From: CADEFX01 sp963806735
GTDB lineage: Bacteria; Pseudomonadota; Alphaproteobacteria; Rhizobiales; Hyphomicrobiaceae
Reading direction: 5' to 3'
Assembly (NCBI GenBank): GCA_963806735.1
Contig: CAWEBE010000069.1
Span: 124,001-188,000 of the forward strand
Length of the DNA: 64,000 bases
The notes under the pieces were generated by a model. The model worked only from the letters and a program-made list of their open reading frames with translations, was not told the DNA's origin and ran no database searches. Shown piece by piece: positions 17,029-27,207 of the stretch (position 1 is its first letter; each line of letters starts with the position of its first letter). Both the position numbers and the translations under genes were made by a program.

Positions 17029-18062
17029 GTCTCCACCACGGGTGTCCAGATCACCTGCTCGATGCGCTGGGCGCCGGTGGCCAGCATGACGAGGCGGTCG
17101 AAGCCGAGCGCAGCACCACTGGCGGGTGGCATGTGGGCGAGAGCGGCGAGGAAATCCTCGTCGATGGGGTAGCGCTCGCCGTGGATGCGCTGCTTCTCCG
17201 TCATCTCTGCCTCGAAACGGTTGCGCTGCTCGGCCGGATCGGTCAGCTCGCCGAAGGCGTTGGCGATCTCGATGCCGCAGGCGTACAGCTCGAAGCGCTC
17301 GGCCACGCGCCCATCGTGCGCCGTGGGACGCGCGAGTGCCGCCTCGGAGACGGGGTATTCGTCGAGGATAGTTGCCGCTCCGATGCCGAGCTTCGGCTCG
17401 AACTGCGCGACGATGCGGCTGAAGATGTCGGCCCAAGTGTCGTCATCGGCGACGCGGAGGCCATGGGTCCGCGCGGCTGCCGCCAGCGCGGCGCGGTCTG
17501 CGATCGTGCCGTCAACGTGCAGCAGCGAGACATTCGCGTGGCGGGCAAATGCCTGCGCAATGGTGACGCGCTCGGGCGAGTTCTGCGGCCTCATCTCGCG
17601 GCCATCGAACGACCAGACCGCATGGCCGGTGGTCTGGCTGGCAATACGCAGGATGTCGGCGCAATCCTGCATCAATTGCGTGTAAGGCTCGCCTGCGCGA
17701 TACCATTCTAGCATCGTGAACTCGGGATGATGCAGCCGGCCGCGCTCGCGATTGCGGAACACGGGCGCGAACGTGAAGAGGCGCGGCTCGCCCGCCGCCA
17801 GCAGCTTTTTGCAGGCGAACTCGGGCGAGGTGTGCAGGTAAAGCTGCGCGGACGTCCCATCGGTTCCGATCAGGTGCGTGGCAAACGCATGCAGATGCGC
17901 CTCGTTGCCGGGCGAGACCTGCAAGCATGCGGTTTCGACCTCGATGAAACCCTGATCCTGGAACCAGGTTCGCAGCGCCGCTTTGATGGCATTGCGCGCC
18001 AGCAGTAGCGGCCGCCGGTCGGCATGCACATGCGGTGTCCACCAGGGGGAGGAGGCAGTCAT
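17025..18062 (-). CDS. epmA: EF-P lysine aminoacylase EpmA (PoxA/GenX)
   Basis: 345 aa, a stand-alone class II lysyl-tRNA synthetase-like catalytic core without the anticodon domain, as expected for EpmA. Motif 2 is FRNRERGRLHHPEFTMLEWY and motif 3 is ASGAALGFDRLVMLATGAQRI near the C-terminus. It adenylates beta-lysine and attaches it to a lysine of elongation factor P. I start it at the ATG 18062, giving MTASSPWWTPHVHADRRP, which is the usual N-terminus. The gene is divergent from efp, with 161 bases between them that must hold both promoters, and overlaps epmB by four bases. Confidence 0.94.
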   Translation of the reverse strand: MTASSPWWTPHVHADRRPLLLARNAIKAALRTWFQDQGFIEVETACLQVSPGNEAHLHAFATHLIGTDGTSAQLYLHTSPEFACKKLLAAGEPRLFTFAPVFRNRERGRLHHPEFTMLEWYRAGEPYTQLMQDCADILRIASQTTGHAVWSFDGREMRPQNSPERVTIAQAFARHANVSLLHVDGTIADRAALAAAARTHGLRVADDDTWADIFSRIVAQFEPKLGIGAATILDEYPVSEAALARPTAHDGRVAERFELYACGIEIANAFGELTDPAEQRNRFEAEMTEKQRIHGERYPIDEDFLAALAHMPPASGAALGFDRLVMLATGAQRIEQVIWTPVVET

Positions 18063-18223
18063 CGGTCGTCTTGGTTTCACTTGCCTGTTGGCGTGGGCGG
18101 CGAGTTCAGTTGGTCCTTGGCCGCCGCCTGAAAGCCGGGTATGAACCGGCCACATTCGCGCCTTGCCGTCCCGATCCCGCGATTGGCGACTGTTGCGGCG
18201 GCGGCAATCACGGAGGTTCCATC

Positions 18224-18793
18224 GTGGCGAGAGTTATCGCAAGCTCGGTGCGCAAAGGCAACGTGCTCGAGATCGACGGCAAACTCTGCGTCGTCATGAA
18301 GGCCGAGAACATCCACCCCGGCAAGGGTACGCCGGTGACGCATCTCGACATGCGGCGCATCGCCGATGGGGTCAAGATCACCGAACGCTATCGCACCACC
18401 GAGCAAGTCGAGCGCGTTTATCTCGATGAGAAGATCTACAACTATCTGTACGAGGACGATACCGGCTTCACGTTCATGGAGCCCGAGACGTACGACCAGA
18501 TCACCGTGCCCAAGGACCTGATGGGCGAGCAGGCGGTCTACCTGCAGGAGAACATGCCTTGTACGCTGATGCTGTACGAAGGCACGCCCGTTTCCATAGA
18601 TCTGCCACAGCGGGTAACGTTCGAGATCGTGGAAGCCGATCCGGTGGTAAAGGGGCAGACGGCGTCGTCGTCCTATAAGCCGGCGGTGCTCTCCAACGGG
18701 CAGCGCATCATGGTGCCGCCACATATCTCGGCCGGCACCCGAGTGGTGGTTATGACGGCGGATGGTTCCTACGTGGAACGCGCCAAAGATTGA
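18224..18793 (+). CDS. efp: Elongation factor P
   Basis: 189 aa, the normal length, starting at a GTG with GGAGG 7 bases upstream. EF-P binds the ribosome between the P and E sites and rescues stalling at polyproline. The modification loop reads ENIHPGKGTPV with K34 at the tip, exactly the residue beta-lysylated by EpmA. The three beta-barrel domains are complete, ending in a normal GTRVVVMTADGSYVERAKD tail. The modifying genes epmA and epmB are divergently placed next door. The lysine K34 rather than Arg or Asn in the loop matches these enzymes, so the pathway is self-consistent. Confidence 0.97.
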   Translation: MARVIASSVRKGNVLEIDGKLCVVMKAENIHPGKGTPVTHLDMRRIADGVKITERYRTTEQVERVYLDEKIYNYLYEDDTGFTFMEPETYDQITVPKDLMGEQAVYLQENMPCTLMLYEGTPVSIDLPQRVTFEIVEADPVVKGQTASSSYKPAVLSNGQRIMVPPHISAGTRVVVMTADGSYVERAKD

Positions 18794-18822
18794 TGATCCG
18801 CTGAGATTTGGGGGAAAGACGC

Positions 18823-19698
18823 ATGCCGTCGCGTTGGAGTGAGCGCCGTAAGAGATTCCGGGGCATCGTATCGGGCGACGCCTGCATTCATCCAGGATCG
18901 GTGCATGACCCGATCTCGGCGCGCATCGCGGCGGAGCTCGGGTTCGAGGTCGGCATGTTCGCGGGCTCGACCGCGTCGCTGACGGTGCTCGGCTCGCCCG
19001 ACCTCATCACCCTGACGCTCACAGAGTTCGCGCAGCAAGCGCTACGCATCAATCGCGCGGCGGAGCTGCCGCTGCTGTGCGATGCCGACCACGGCTACGG
19101 CAACGCGCTGAGCGTCATGCGCACCGTGGAGGAGCTGGAGACCGCCGGTGTGGCTGGGCTCTCCATCGAGGATACGCTGCTGCCGCAGGCGTACGGCACC
19201 GGCGATGCGCAGCAGATCCTGTCGCTCGAGGAGGGCGTCGGCAAGATGCAGGCGGCGCTGGCGGGACGGCGCGATCCGGACCTCGTCATCGCCGGGCGCA
19301 CGAGCGCGATCCAGATCACAGGGATCGAGGACACGATCCGCCGCGCGAAGGCGTACGAGGCTGTCGGCGTTGACGCGATCTTCCTGGTCGGTGTGAAGAC
19401 GCGCAAGGAGCTGGAGGCGATCTCGCCCAACATCAAAGTGCCGATCATCCTCGGCACGGCGACGCCGGAGCTGAGCGACCGCGCCTATCTGGCCAAGCAG
19501 GGTGTGCGCATCTGCTTGCAGGGGCATCAGCCGTTCCAGGCTTCAGTGCAGGCGATCTATGCAACTCTGAAGGCGCTGCGCGACGGCGTGGCGCCGAAGG
19601 ACCTGCCGAACCTGGCGCCGGCCGATTTGATCAAGCGCGTGACGCGTGCGGACGAGTATACGCACTGGTCCCAGGATTTTCTGGGAGCGAAGAAATAG
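18823..19698 (+). CDS. Isocitrate lyase/PEP mutase superfamily protein (oxaloacetate decarboxylase-like)
   Basis: 291 aa starting at the ATG 18823 after GGGGGAAAG. The superfamily metal-binding loop is visible as LLCDADHGYGNALSVMRTVEELE, then GVAGLSIEDTLLP. The isocitrate lyase signature KKCGH is absent, so it is not isocitrate lyase. The GSTASLTVLGSPDLITLT segment near residue 45 is typical of the oxaloacetate decarboxylase branch (as in Pseudomonas PA4872), which decarboxylates oxaloacetate to pyruvate without biotin. It follows efp by 29 bases on the same strand and may be read from the same promoter, although no functional link is obvious. Confidence 0.82.
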   Translation: MPSRWSERRKRFRGIVSGDACIHPGSVHDPISARIAAELGFEVGMFAGSTASLTVLGSPDLITLTLTEFAQQALRINRAAELPLLCDADHGYGNALSVMRTVEELETAGVAGLSIEDTLLPQAYGTGDAQQILSLEEGVGKMQAALAGRRDPDLVIAGRTSAIQITGIEDTIRRAKAYEAVGVDAIFLVGVKTRKELEAISPNIKVPIILGTATPELSDRAYLAKQGVRICLQGHQPFQASVQAIYATLKALRDGVAPKDLPNLAPADLIKRVTRADEYTHWSQDFLGAKK

Positions 19699-19760
19699 GC
19701 TCCGCCAGACATGTCTGTGTCCAACGGAGCCTGCGGTTCTGACCTATTGGGTATTGGGAC

Positions 19761-20572
19761 CTAATGCAGTCCGTCGACGCAAACCCGGGCTTGTCCGCGC
19801 AGGCTCGGCTGCGAGCGATAGAGCATCTCGACCTGGCGTATGGAGCGCCGCTCGCCTCTGAGATCGAGAGGACGGGTCTGCCCGCCGGCTCGGATCTCAT
19901 CGCGCACCGGAATGTCGTCCGGATCGCCGTTGGCGTAGACCACTCTCAGATCCATCATGTGCACGCGATTGCCCTCGACGCGCAGCCTGACGGCGCGGAA
20001 GCGACCTTCCTGGCGTCCCACCGGGATGACGTCGCGATCGATCAGGAAGCCGACCCGCTTGCAGCCGAGCTCCTCCCAGCGGTCGCCGCCACCACCACCA
20101 CCGCCGCCGCCGGGACCGCCGCCGAACCGGCCGCCGTGCTCGCCGTAGATGTTGACGACGGCGCGGCCGCCGAAGCCGGGCCGTGAGCGGTATACGAGCT
20201 CAATCTGGCGAATGACGCGATCGCCACCTTGCAGATCCAGTGGCCGCGATCGCTCGCCCGGACGCACCAGTGCACGCACCGGCACGTCCTGGACTTCACC
20301 GTTCATGAACACGACCTTGAGGTCCATGAAGTAGACGTCGTTCTCACGCACCTCCAAAGCAATCCGCGAGAAGCGGCCCTCGCGCCGCCCCACCTCGATA
20401 ATATCGCGGTCGACGCGAAATCCGACGGTGCGGGAGCCGAGCAGCTCCCAGTCGCTGCGTCCTCTTCGTCCCGATCCCGATCCCGGTCGCGATCGCGCTG
20501 AGCGAAGGCGTCACCGGCCACGAAGTTGATCAACACGAGCAGCACCGCGCCAAACACGGCCCTGATCCACAT
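19761..20572 (-). CDS. Secreted two-repeat protein, DUF2541-like (frameshifted)
   Basis: A signal peptide (MWIRAVFGAVLLVLINF, cut near AFA-QR) precedes an Arg-Asp repeat (RDRDRDRD), then two tandem copies of a roughly 85-residue domain. Each copy has WExLGxxxVGF, RDxIxVGRxEGRF, xxMDLxVVxxNG, VPVR, RPLDLxGxxxxIRQxExxYRS. The copies are separated by a linker of about nine glycines. The fold resembles DUF2541 from memory, with no known activity; it should be periplasmic. The signal-peptide part and the domain part are in different frames; one missing base near 20460 joins them to give 270 aa. The start at 20572 follows GGGAGG. Confidence 0.72.
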
Positions 20573-20739
20573 GCATTCCTCCCACACGAACGATACTCGG
20601 GCGCGCTGATGGGAATACCCCGGCGCGCTCAACATCGAGCGGCACCATGCCCCTCGAGTAACGGGGCGCTGCTATAGGGTGGGATTGTGTCCGCGCAAGG
20701 ATTATTGTGGCCCGTCGCCTCGCAGCTGCGAAGACGCTT

Positions 20740-21549
20740 TCACGCCACAATCTCGTCGGTGACGACCTTGAAGCCGGCCAGCCGCGCCATACCGAATGCG
20801 GTCGACAGCGCCACGTCGGTGGCGTCCCGCCCACGCGCCACCAGAATGCGGCCGATGCGCGGCTTGTTGTGACGCGCATCGAAGGTGTACCAGCGCCCGC
20901 CCAGATAAACCTCGAACCACGCACTGAAGTCCATCGGATCGGGCACCGCCGGCACGCCGATATCGCCGAGGTAGCCGGTGCAGTAGCGCGCCGGAATGTT
21001 CATGCAGCGGCACAGTGTGATGGCGAGATGCGCGAAGTCGCGGCACACGCCGCGCTGCTCGTTGAAGCCGTCCCAGGCCGTGCGCGAGGCTGAGGCATGA
21101 TGATAGCCGAAGCTCAGCCGCTCGTGCACGTAATCGCAGATCGCCTGCACGCGCGCCCAGCCCATGGGCGTGGCGCCGAACAGCGACCAGGCCGTGTTGG
21201 TCAGATGGTCCGTGTCGCAATAGCGGCTGCCCAGCAGGTAGATCAGCACGTCGTCGGGGAGCTGCTCGACGGCGAGCTGCGCAGCTTCGGGCGCGACCTG
21301 GTCGGGCGCGCCCGAATCCTGGATGACGAAGTCGCTCGAGATGGCGATGCGCCCGGCGGGCGCGACAATGCGCGTGCAGGCGTTACCGAACGAGTCCAGA
21401 TAGTCGTGCGCCGTGACGGCCGGCTCGAACGCGATGCGGTGGGGCGTGATGAGATCGGGTTGCCGCGAGGGATGCATGGTCAGCATCAGGATCATCGGCG
21501 TCGGCTGCGGGCACTCGTAGACGATTTCGTAGCCGGCGCGGATCTGCAT
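20740..21549 (-). CDS. Transglutaminase-like family protein
   Basis: 269 aa with an N-terminal beta domain (to about residue 105) and a transglutaminase-like core. The catalytic Cys is in NEQRGVCRDFAHLAITLCRCMNIPARYCTGYLGD. The usual His, in a D-F-H-A-W pattern, is Ser here (MDFSAWFEVYLGGRWYTFDARHN), while the Asp of TFDARHN is present. A His two residues after that Asp may substitute, or the protein may not be an active peptidase. No signal peptide is present. I recall the same Ser variant in related rhizobial proteins, so it is likely a subfamily trait. Function unknown; such proteins are usually cysteine peptidases. Confidence 0.82.
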   Translation of the reverse strand: MQIRAGYEIVYECPQPTPMILMLTMHPSRQPDLITPHRIAFEPAVTAHDYLDSFGNACTRIVAPAGRIAISSDFVIQDSGAPDQVAPEAAQLAVEQLPDDVLIYLLGSRYCDTDHLTNTAWSLFGATPMGWARVQAICDYVHERLSFGYHHASASRTAWDGFNEQRGVCRDFAHLAITLCRCMNIPARYCTGYLGDIGVPAVPDPMDFSAWFEVYLGGRWYTFDARHNKPRIGRILVARGRDATDVALSTAFGMARLAGFKVVTDEIVA

Positions 21550-21674
21550 GGACGGTCCTCGGAAGGCGGCGTCGCATGGAAATTAAGCAAGATCGGTGCC
21601 AGATGTCGATGCGGCGTGCGCAGAAGAACGCGCGATCATGCGCCGCGTTCCGTCTCGCGCTAAACCCCTAAGTG

Positions 21675-21737
21675 TAGAGCAGGATTCACGCTCCAGATGG
21701 ATCGCAAGGCAATTCTATCTGAAACGATCCTGCTCTA
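21675..21737. repeat. Palindromic intergenic repeat, family B copy 1
   Basis: A 63-base inverted repeat: TAGAGCAGGAT at the left faces ATCCTGCTCTA at the right, with an inner CAGAT/ATCTG pairing. Its last three bases supply the TAG stop codon of the YaiI-family gene on the minus strand. Confidence 0.8.
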
Positions 21738-22190
21738 GCTTTCGCGCTTCGCCGCTTGCACGGCTTGCTCCAGCGCCTGCAGGAAATGCGAGCGATCTTT
21801 GTGCGTGAAGCTGGCGTTGTAGCCCTTGCTTTCGCCCGTTTCGCGTAGATGACGGGAGAACTCGCGCATGGACAGGGCCTGACCAATGTTGGCCTCGGTG
21901 AATGGCTTGCCGGTATTGCCAATCACACGCGCGCCGGCCTTGAGGCAGCGTGCTGCGAGCGGAATGTCGGCCGTCACGGCGATGTCGCCCTTGGTTATGC
22001 GCTCGGCGATCCAATCGTCCGCCGCATCGGGACCGTCAGTCACGACCACGCGCTTGATGAGCGGCCCTTCGGGCAGACGCATCCAGGCATTCGAGACGAA
22101 ATGGATTTCGAGCCCGTGCCGTTCCGCCACGCGCACCGCCTCGTCCTTCACGGGGCAGGCGTCGGCATCGATGTAGAGGGTGGTGGGCAA
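21735..22190 (-). CDS. YaiI/YqxD family protein (UPF0178, DUF188)
   Basis: 151 aa. The N-terminus LYIDADACPVKDEA and the later DAADDWIAERITKGDIAVTADIPLA and GNTGKPFTEANIGQALSMREF are signatures of the DUF188/UPF0178 family, which has a PIN-like fold with conserved acidic residues that suggest a nuclease. No activity is proven. Its stop codon lies inside the palindromic repeat that follows, so the repeat's insertion probably fixed the C-terminus. The Uma2 gene ends 19 bases upstream of its start on the same strand, so the two could share a transcript. Confidence 0.88.
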   Translation of the reverse strand: MPTTLYIDADACPVKDEAVRVAERHGLEIHFVSNAWMRLPEGPLIKRVVVTDGPDAADDWIAERITKGDIAVTADIPLAARCLKAGARVIGNTGKPFTEANIGQALSMREFSRHLRETGESKGYNASFTHKDRSHFLQALEQAVQAAKRES

Positions 22191-22208
22191 GGGGGCAAAG
22201 CGGCCTGC

Positions 22209-22808
22209 TTATGGCAGAGCCAGCGCGCCGAGCGTGACACCGAGTGATGGCACGAGCAGCGGCATGAGCTGATCGCCTACGGCTTTTTCGAGTATCGTCG
22301 CGTAACCTGACGGCCCGGGATCGCGATGGATGCGCGTCTCGAGCGTAGACGCATTGATTGACCAGTACTCGCGCACGCCGAACGAGGCGTAGATGCCGGC
22401 CTTGCGCCCGCGGTCGTAAGCGAGCGAGGAATCCGACACCTCCACGCACAACAGCGCGGTTGGGCCATTCAGTCCTTCGAGGCTTGGCGGAATGGGATAG
22501 ACGGTGATGTCGGGCTCCAGGAACGTGTCGTCCGACAGCGTGAACGTCGTCTCCGGTATGACGCCGATATTGTCGGGTGCAGCCCGCATCCAGAAGCGTA
22601 GCAGCGCCACCTTGATTCGCTCGTGCGGGATGCCCTTGGGGTTCATCGGCACGGCCTCCCCGCCAATCAGCTCGAAGCGCTCATCCGGATCGAGGATGCC
22701 GGCCTCCGCCATGGCCCGCATCTCGGCCACGCTGAATCGCCGCCGGGGCAGGCCATCAGCCGCCTGGGTGGTATGAGGCAGGGAAGCAGGGCGGAGATGC
22801 TCGTTCAT
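22209..22808 (-). CDS. Uma2 family endonuclease-like protein, copy 1
   Basis: 199 aa from the ATG at 22808 (MNEHLRPASLPHTTQAADG), matching the length of the second Uma2 gene at 31339. The restriction-endonuclease-like core is visible: DERFELIGGEAVPM, LEPDITVYPIPPSL (Asp) and ALLCVEVSDSSLAYDRGRKAGIYASFGVREYWSIN (Glu and Lys of the PD-(D/E)xK pattern). The family (DUF820) is widespread in cyanobacteria and present in alphaproteobacteria; its targets are unknown. It has no neighbouring methylase or toxin partner. The two copies share the TTQAA-GLPR and EAGIL/DAGVL N-terminal pattern and are paralogues. Confidence 0.88.
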   Translation of the reverse strand: MNEHLRPASLPHTTQAADGLPRRRFSVAEMRAMAEAGILDPDERFELIGGEAVPMNPKGIPHERIKVALLRFWMRAAPDNIGVIPETTFTLSDDTFLEPDITVYPIPPSLEGLNGPTALLCVEVSDSSLAYDRGRKAGIYASFGVREYWSINASTLETRIHRDPGPSGYATILEKAVGDQLMPLLVPSLGVTLGALALP

Positions 22809-22873
22809 GCCGAACCCTAACATGGCCTCGACGATCCATGAAGTTCCGGAGGTGTTCGACCGGTCCTAAAGGC

Positions 22874-23335
22874 TCAGCGTCCCTCACACTTTGGGCTCAG
22901 CCACACGTGCGTCGCATGCCGCTTGTTGGTGGGTGAGAAATCAAGCGCCGCATAGAGCCGGATGGCCGCCGGGTTGTCCGTCCGCAGGTGTATGCGTTCG
23001 AAAACAGGCCCGCCGCGCAAGAGCAGCTCCCGCATCAGCTCTGTGGCAAAGCCGGTCCGGCGCCACAGGAGCCGCACGTAGAGATGGCGAATGCGCCCGG
23101 TGCCCTGATTGCGGGTGTAGGGGTCGCGGTTGAGCCCGCCGACAGCAACGAGCAACTCGTTTTCGAAACGGCCGAGTAGGCATTCGCCGGTCTGGTCGAA
23201 ACGGTTGGAGCCGTCAGCCCATTGGCCCAGGAGCCGATCGATGAAGTGGTGGCCCTCCGATCTCGCCTCCTGGGCCAGCTCATGGAAGCTGACGTCCTGC
23301 GGCGTGACTGGGCGGCAGGTGCGACTGGCGATCAT
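22874..23335 (-). CDS. GNAT family N-acetyltransferase
   Basis: 153 aa. The acetyl-CoA binding motif A is recognised as IRHLYVRLLWRRTGFATELMRELLLRG (with RRTGFAT as the pyrophosphate loop) and motif B as IHLRTDNPAAIRLYAALDFSP. The fold is complete. The acceptor is unknown. The gene is on the same strand as Uma2 and 65 bases upstream of it. Its surroundings, 22.2-24.7 kb, hold small single genes with no shared pathway, which suggests an accessory patch between yaiI and rpoD. Confidence 0.85.
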   Translation of the reverse strand: MIASRTCRPVTPQDVSFHELAQEARSEGHHFIDRLLGQWADGSNRFDQTGECLLGRFENELLVAVGGLNRDPYTRNQGTGRIRHLYVRLLWRRTGFATELMRELLLRGGPVFERIHLRTDNPAAIRLYAALDFSPTNKRHATHVWLSPKCEGR

Positions 23336-23405
23336 TCTATCTATCTCTATTGATCGCCCAGAGGCAATGCGCTAAATCTGCAGCTCAGGGGCAGGGTTTC
23401 GTGAG

Positions 23406-24681
23406 CTAGTAGCTTGCGCGCCGACTGCGACGTGCTTTGACGTGTAAGGGCATGTACTTGCCTTCCGAGCGAAGGTGGTACGCGTGAAAGTCCACGTTGT
23501 CCTTTTCCTTGCCCAGTCGGTTGAACTCTTGGGTGCGCCCCCGACGCCGGGGACCAAATAGGCGAGCATACTCACCCTGAAACGCATGGAACGTCCGCCA
23601 CTCCCGGTCTGAGGCAGGCTTGCTCGCATAGCCCTTTTGCCATGGGCGCCGACCGTACTCATCGTAGGCATCGGATTGGCCATCCTTGTACCCGATGAAC
23701 ATTTCCCCACTAAACGTGAGCGATCGCGGATCGGGCATCAGGAGGTATCGGTCATCGAGCTTACGCCAATGGTCTGACGGAAGCTTCTTCTCCGGGTACA
23801 GCCATTCCTCAACCGGTGATGCGATGAAGCGTCGGGCCCGCTTCTTGATCATGAAGTTTATCTGGTTGACTTCCTCCCTCTGTTAGTTCGCGCAAAGTCT
23901 GAATCTCCAAAAAGTTGAACAACCGAGCGGGGCGAATTGGGTGCGGATTGGGTCGCAGCTTCATTGGGCTTTGGTATGGGTTACGGACCCACGCTAGGTT
24001 TGTGATGACGAGAAGCCGTGTCGGTGAGAGCGGAAACAGCGTATGAGTGCCCACCAGCCAGACCTCGGGATCACCATGCGTTCGACAGTGCTGACCCCCG
24101 GGAAAGCAGTCGCGGTTGTAAACGGTTACGGGATGGTCGGAGACGATGAACTTCGTAGCTGTCGTATTTGCGTCAACAAGCGCCCAGACGCCCTCGGTCC
24201 AAATCGAGCAGTGCAGGTTCTGCAGCCTCTGCATCGCCACGAGCGCAACATTCTTGTCGGACGTTCTCGCAAGGGACGCGACGTAGGCGAGGCCCTTTGG
24301 CGTGCGCAGCTTTTGCACGCTCATGTAGTTCAGCAGGCCATGGAAGGCCCGATCGCTGACAGCGAAATTGCGGTGGTCGAAGCGGCTGAACCAATCGACG
24401 GCGTAGGCACCTTCACTATCAACGCGCCCAAAGAAGAACTTCTCGATATCCTTTGATCGCCAGTTGCCGAACTGGGTCGTGTACAGGTCGGTTTCCTGAA
24501 AGCAGCGTCGTGTTCCCCACCGTTGAAGTGCCTTCTTGGTACACAGTACACCGGTCGGATGTTTGATTACTTCGGGCGTCAGATCGAGATAACGAAATTT
24601 CGCCTCGCCGCTCGATGGCAGGAAGCGTGCTTGATACCATTGGGGGACGTAGTGGTTGTTGGAATAGCCTTCGGGCGACAT
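23406..24681 (-). CDS. DUF4238 domain protein (frameshifted)
   Basis: The N-terminal part begins MSPEGYSNNHYVPQWYQARF, where HYVPQ is the hallmark of DUF4238, and includes FIVSDHPVTVYN. It runs in one frame to about 23880. The rest (FMIKKRARRFIASP, MPDPRSLTFSGEM, EYARLFGPRRRGR) is in another frame. Removing one G from the GGG run (plus-strand CCC at 23876-23878) gives a continuous LTEEEVNQINFMIKKRARRF and a 424-aa protein, so I treat it as one gene. The coding region looks more AT-rich than its neighbours, which suggests transfer. The function of DUF4238 is unknown. The start is uncertain; a GTG 57 bases upstream is in frame. Confidence 0.7.
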
Positions 24682-24802
24682 GAACCCGGAATATTGACGG
24701 GCGGAACTATTGCCAAGACGTTCCGCGCCGCAATCCACAAGGTGTCAGCCCGACCCAAGACCACCTGGTCACCGCGCCGGATTCTTGACCGCACGGGGGC
24801 TG

Positions 24803-24848
24803 CTAGTTGTCAAAAAAGCTCCTGAGCTTCCGGCTCCGCTCGGATGCC
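24803..24848 (-). repeat. Second, diverged copy of the rpoD 3' end
   Basis: On the minus strand, 80 bases past the rpoD stop, the sequence reads ASERSRKLRSFFDN then a stop, against PSRSRKLRSFLDN and stop in rpoD. The codons for the same residues differ at many synonymous positions (for example Ser TCG versus AGC twice, Leu CTG versus CTC, Arg CGG versus AGG). It has no start codon of its own and is out of frame with rpoD. It overlaps a terminator-like hairpin. Confidence 0.75.
24812..24829 (-). terminator. Probable intrinsic terminator of the dnaG-rpoD transcript
   Basis: On the minus strand AAGCTC pairs with GAGCTT across two bases and runs into TTTT (six T in total). It lies about 55 bases after the rpoD stop. 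The loop is tight, so stability is uncertain. The hairpin bases are part of the duplicated rpoD tail. Confidence 0.45.
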
Positions 24849-24851
24849 TCA

Positions 24852-24872
24852 CCCTCGGGACAAGCCCGAGGG
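24852..24872. repeat. Perfect hairpin between rpoD stop and its second tail
   Basis: CCCTCGGG (24852-24859) pairs perfectly with CCCGAGGG (24865-24872) around ACAAG. It begins 11 bases after the rpoD stop codon on the minus strand, with no T-run following. It may be a small repeat insertion or a transcript-stabilising hairpin. Confidence 0.7.
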
Positions 24873-24882
24873 TATGGCTTCC

Positions 24883-26952
<2,070 letters not shown>

Positions 26953-27207
26953 TGCGTCTTTTCCTCTCCGAAACAAATCTGCAGGCTGTGGCTCGGCGCG
27001 CATGGCGGCAGGTTTGCCGACCACAAGCCGTGATCGGCATCGGCAGCACGCTCCGGGACGCGAGGAGATGACAAAAACCTCCCCGATCGTGCCTGAGCCT
27101 CGACTGCGTGCATAGATACCGATCCGAGCTTCAAGGGGCTCCCCAAGTTTCCTCGGTGGGCCCGGCTCAATTCCCCCAAGCGCGCAATGCCGCGACCGGC
27201 CTCGAAC

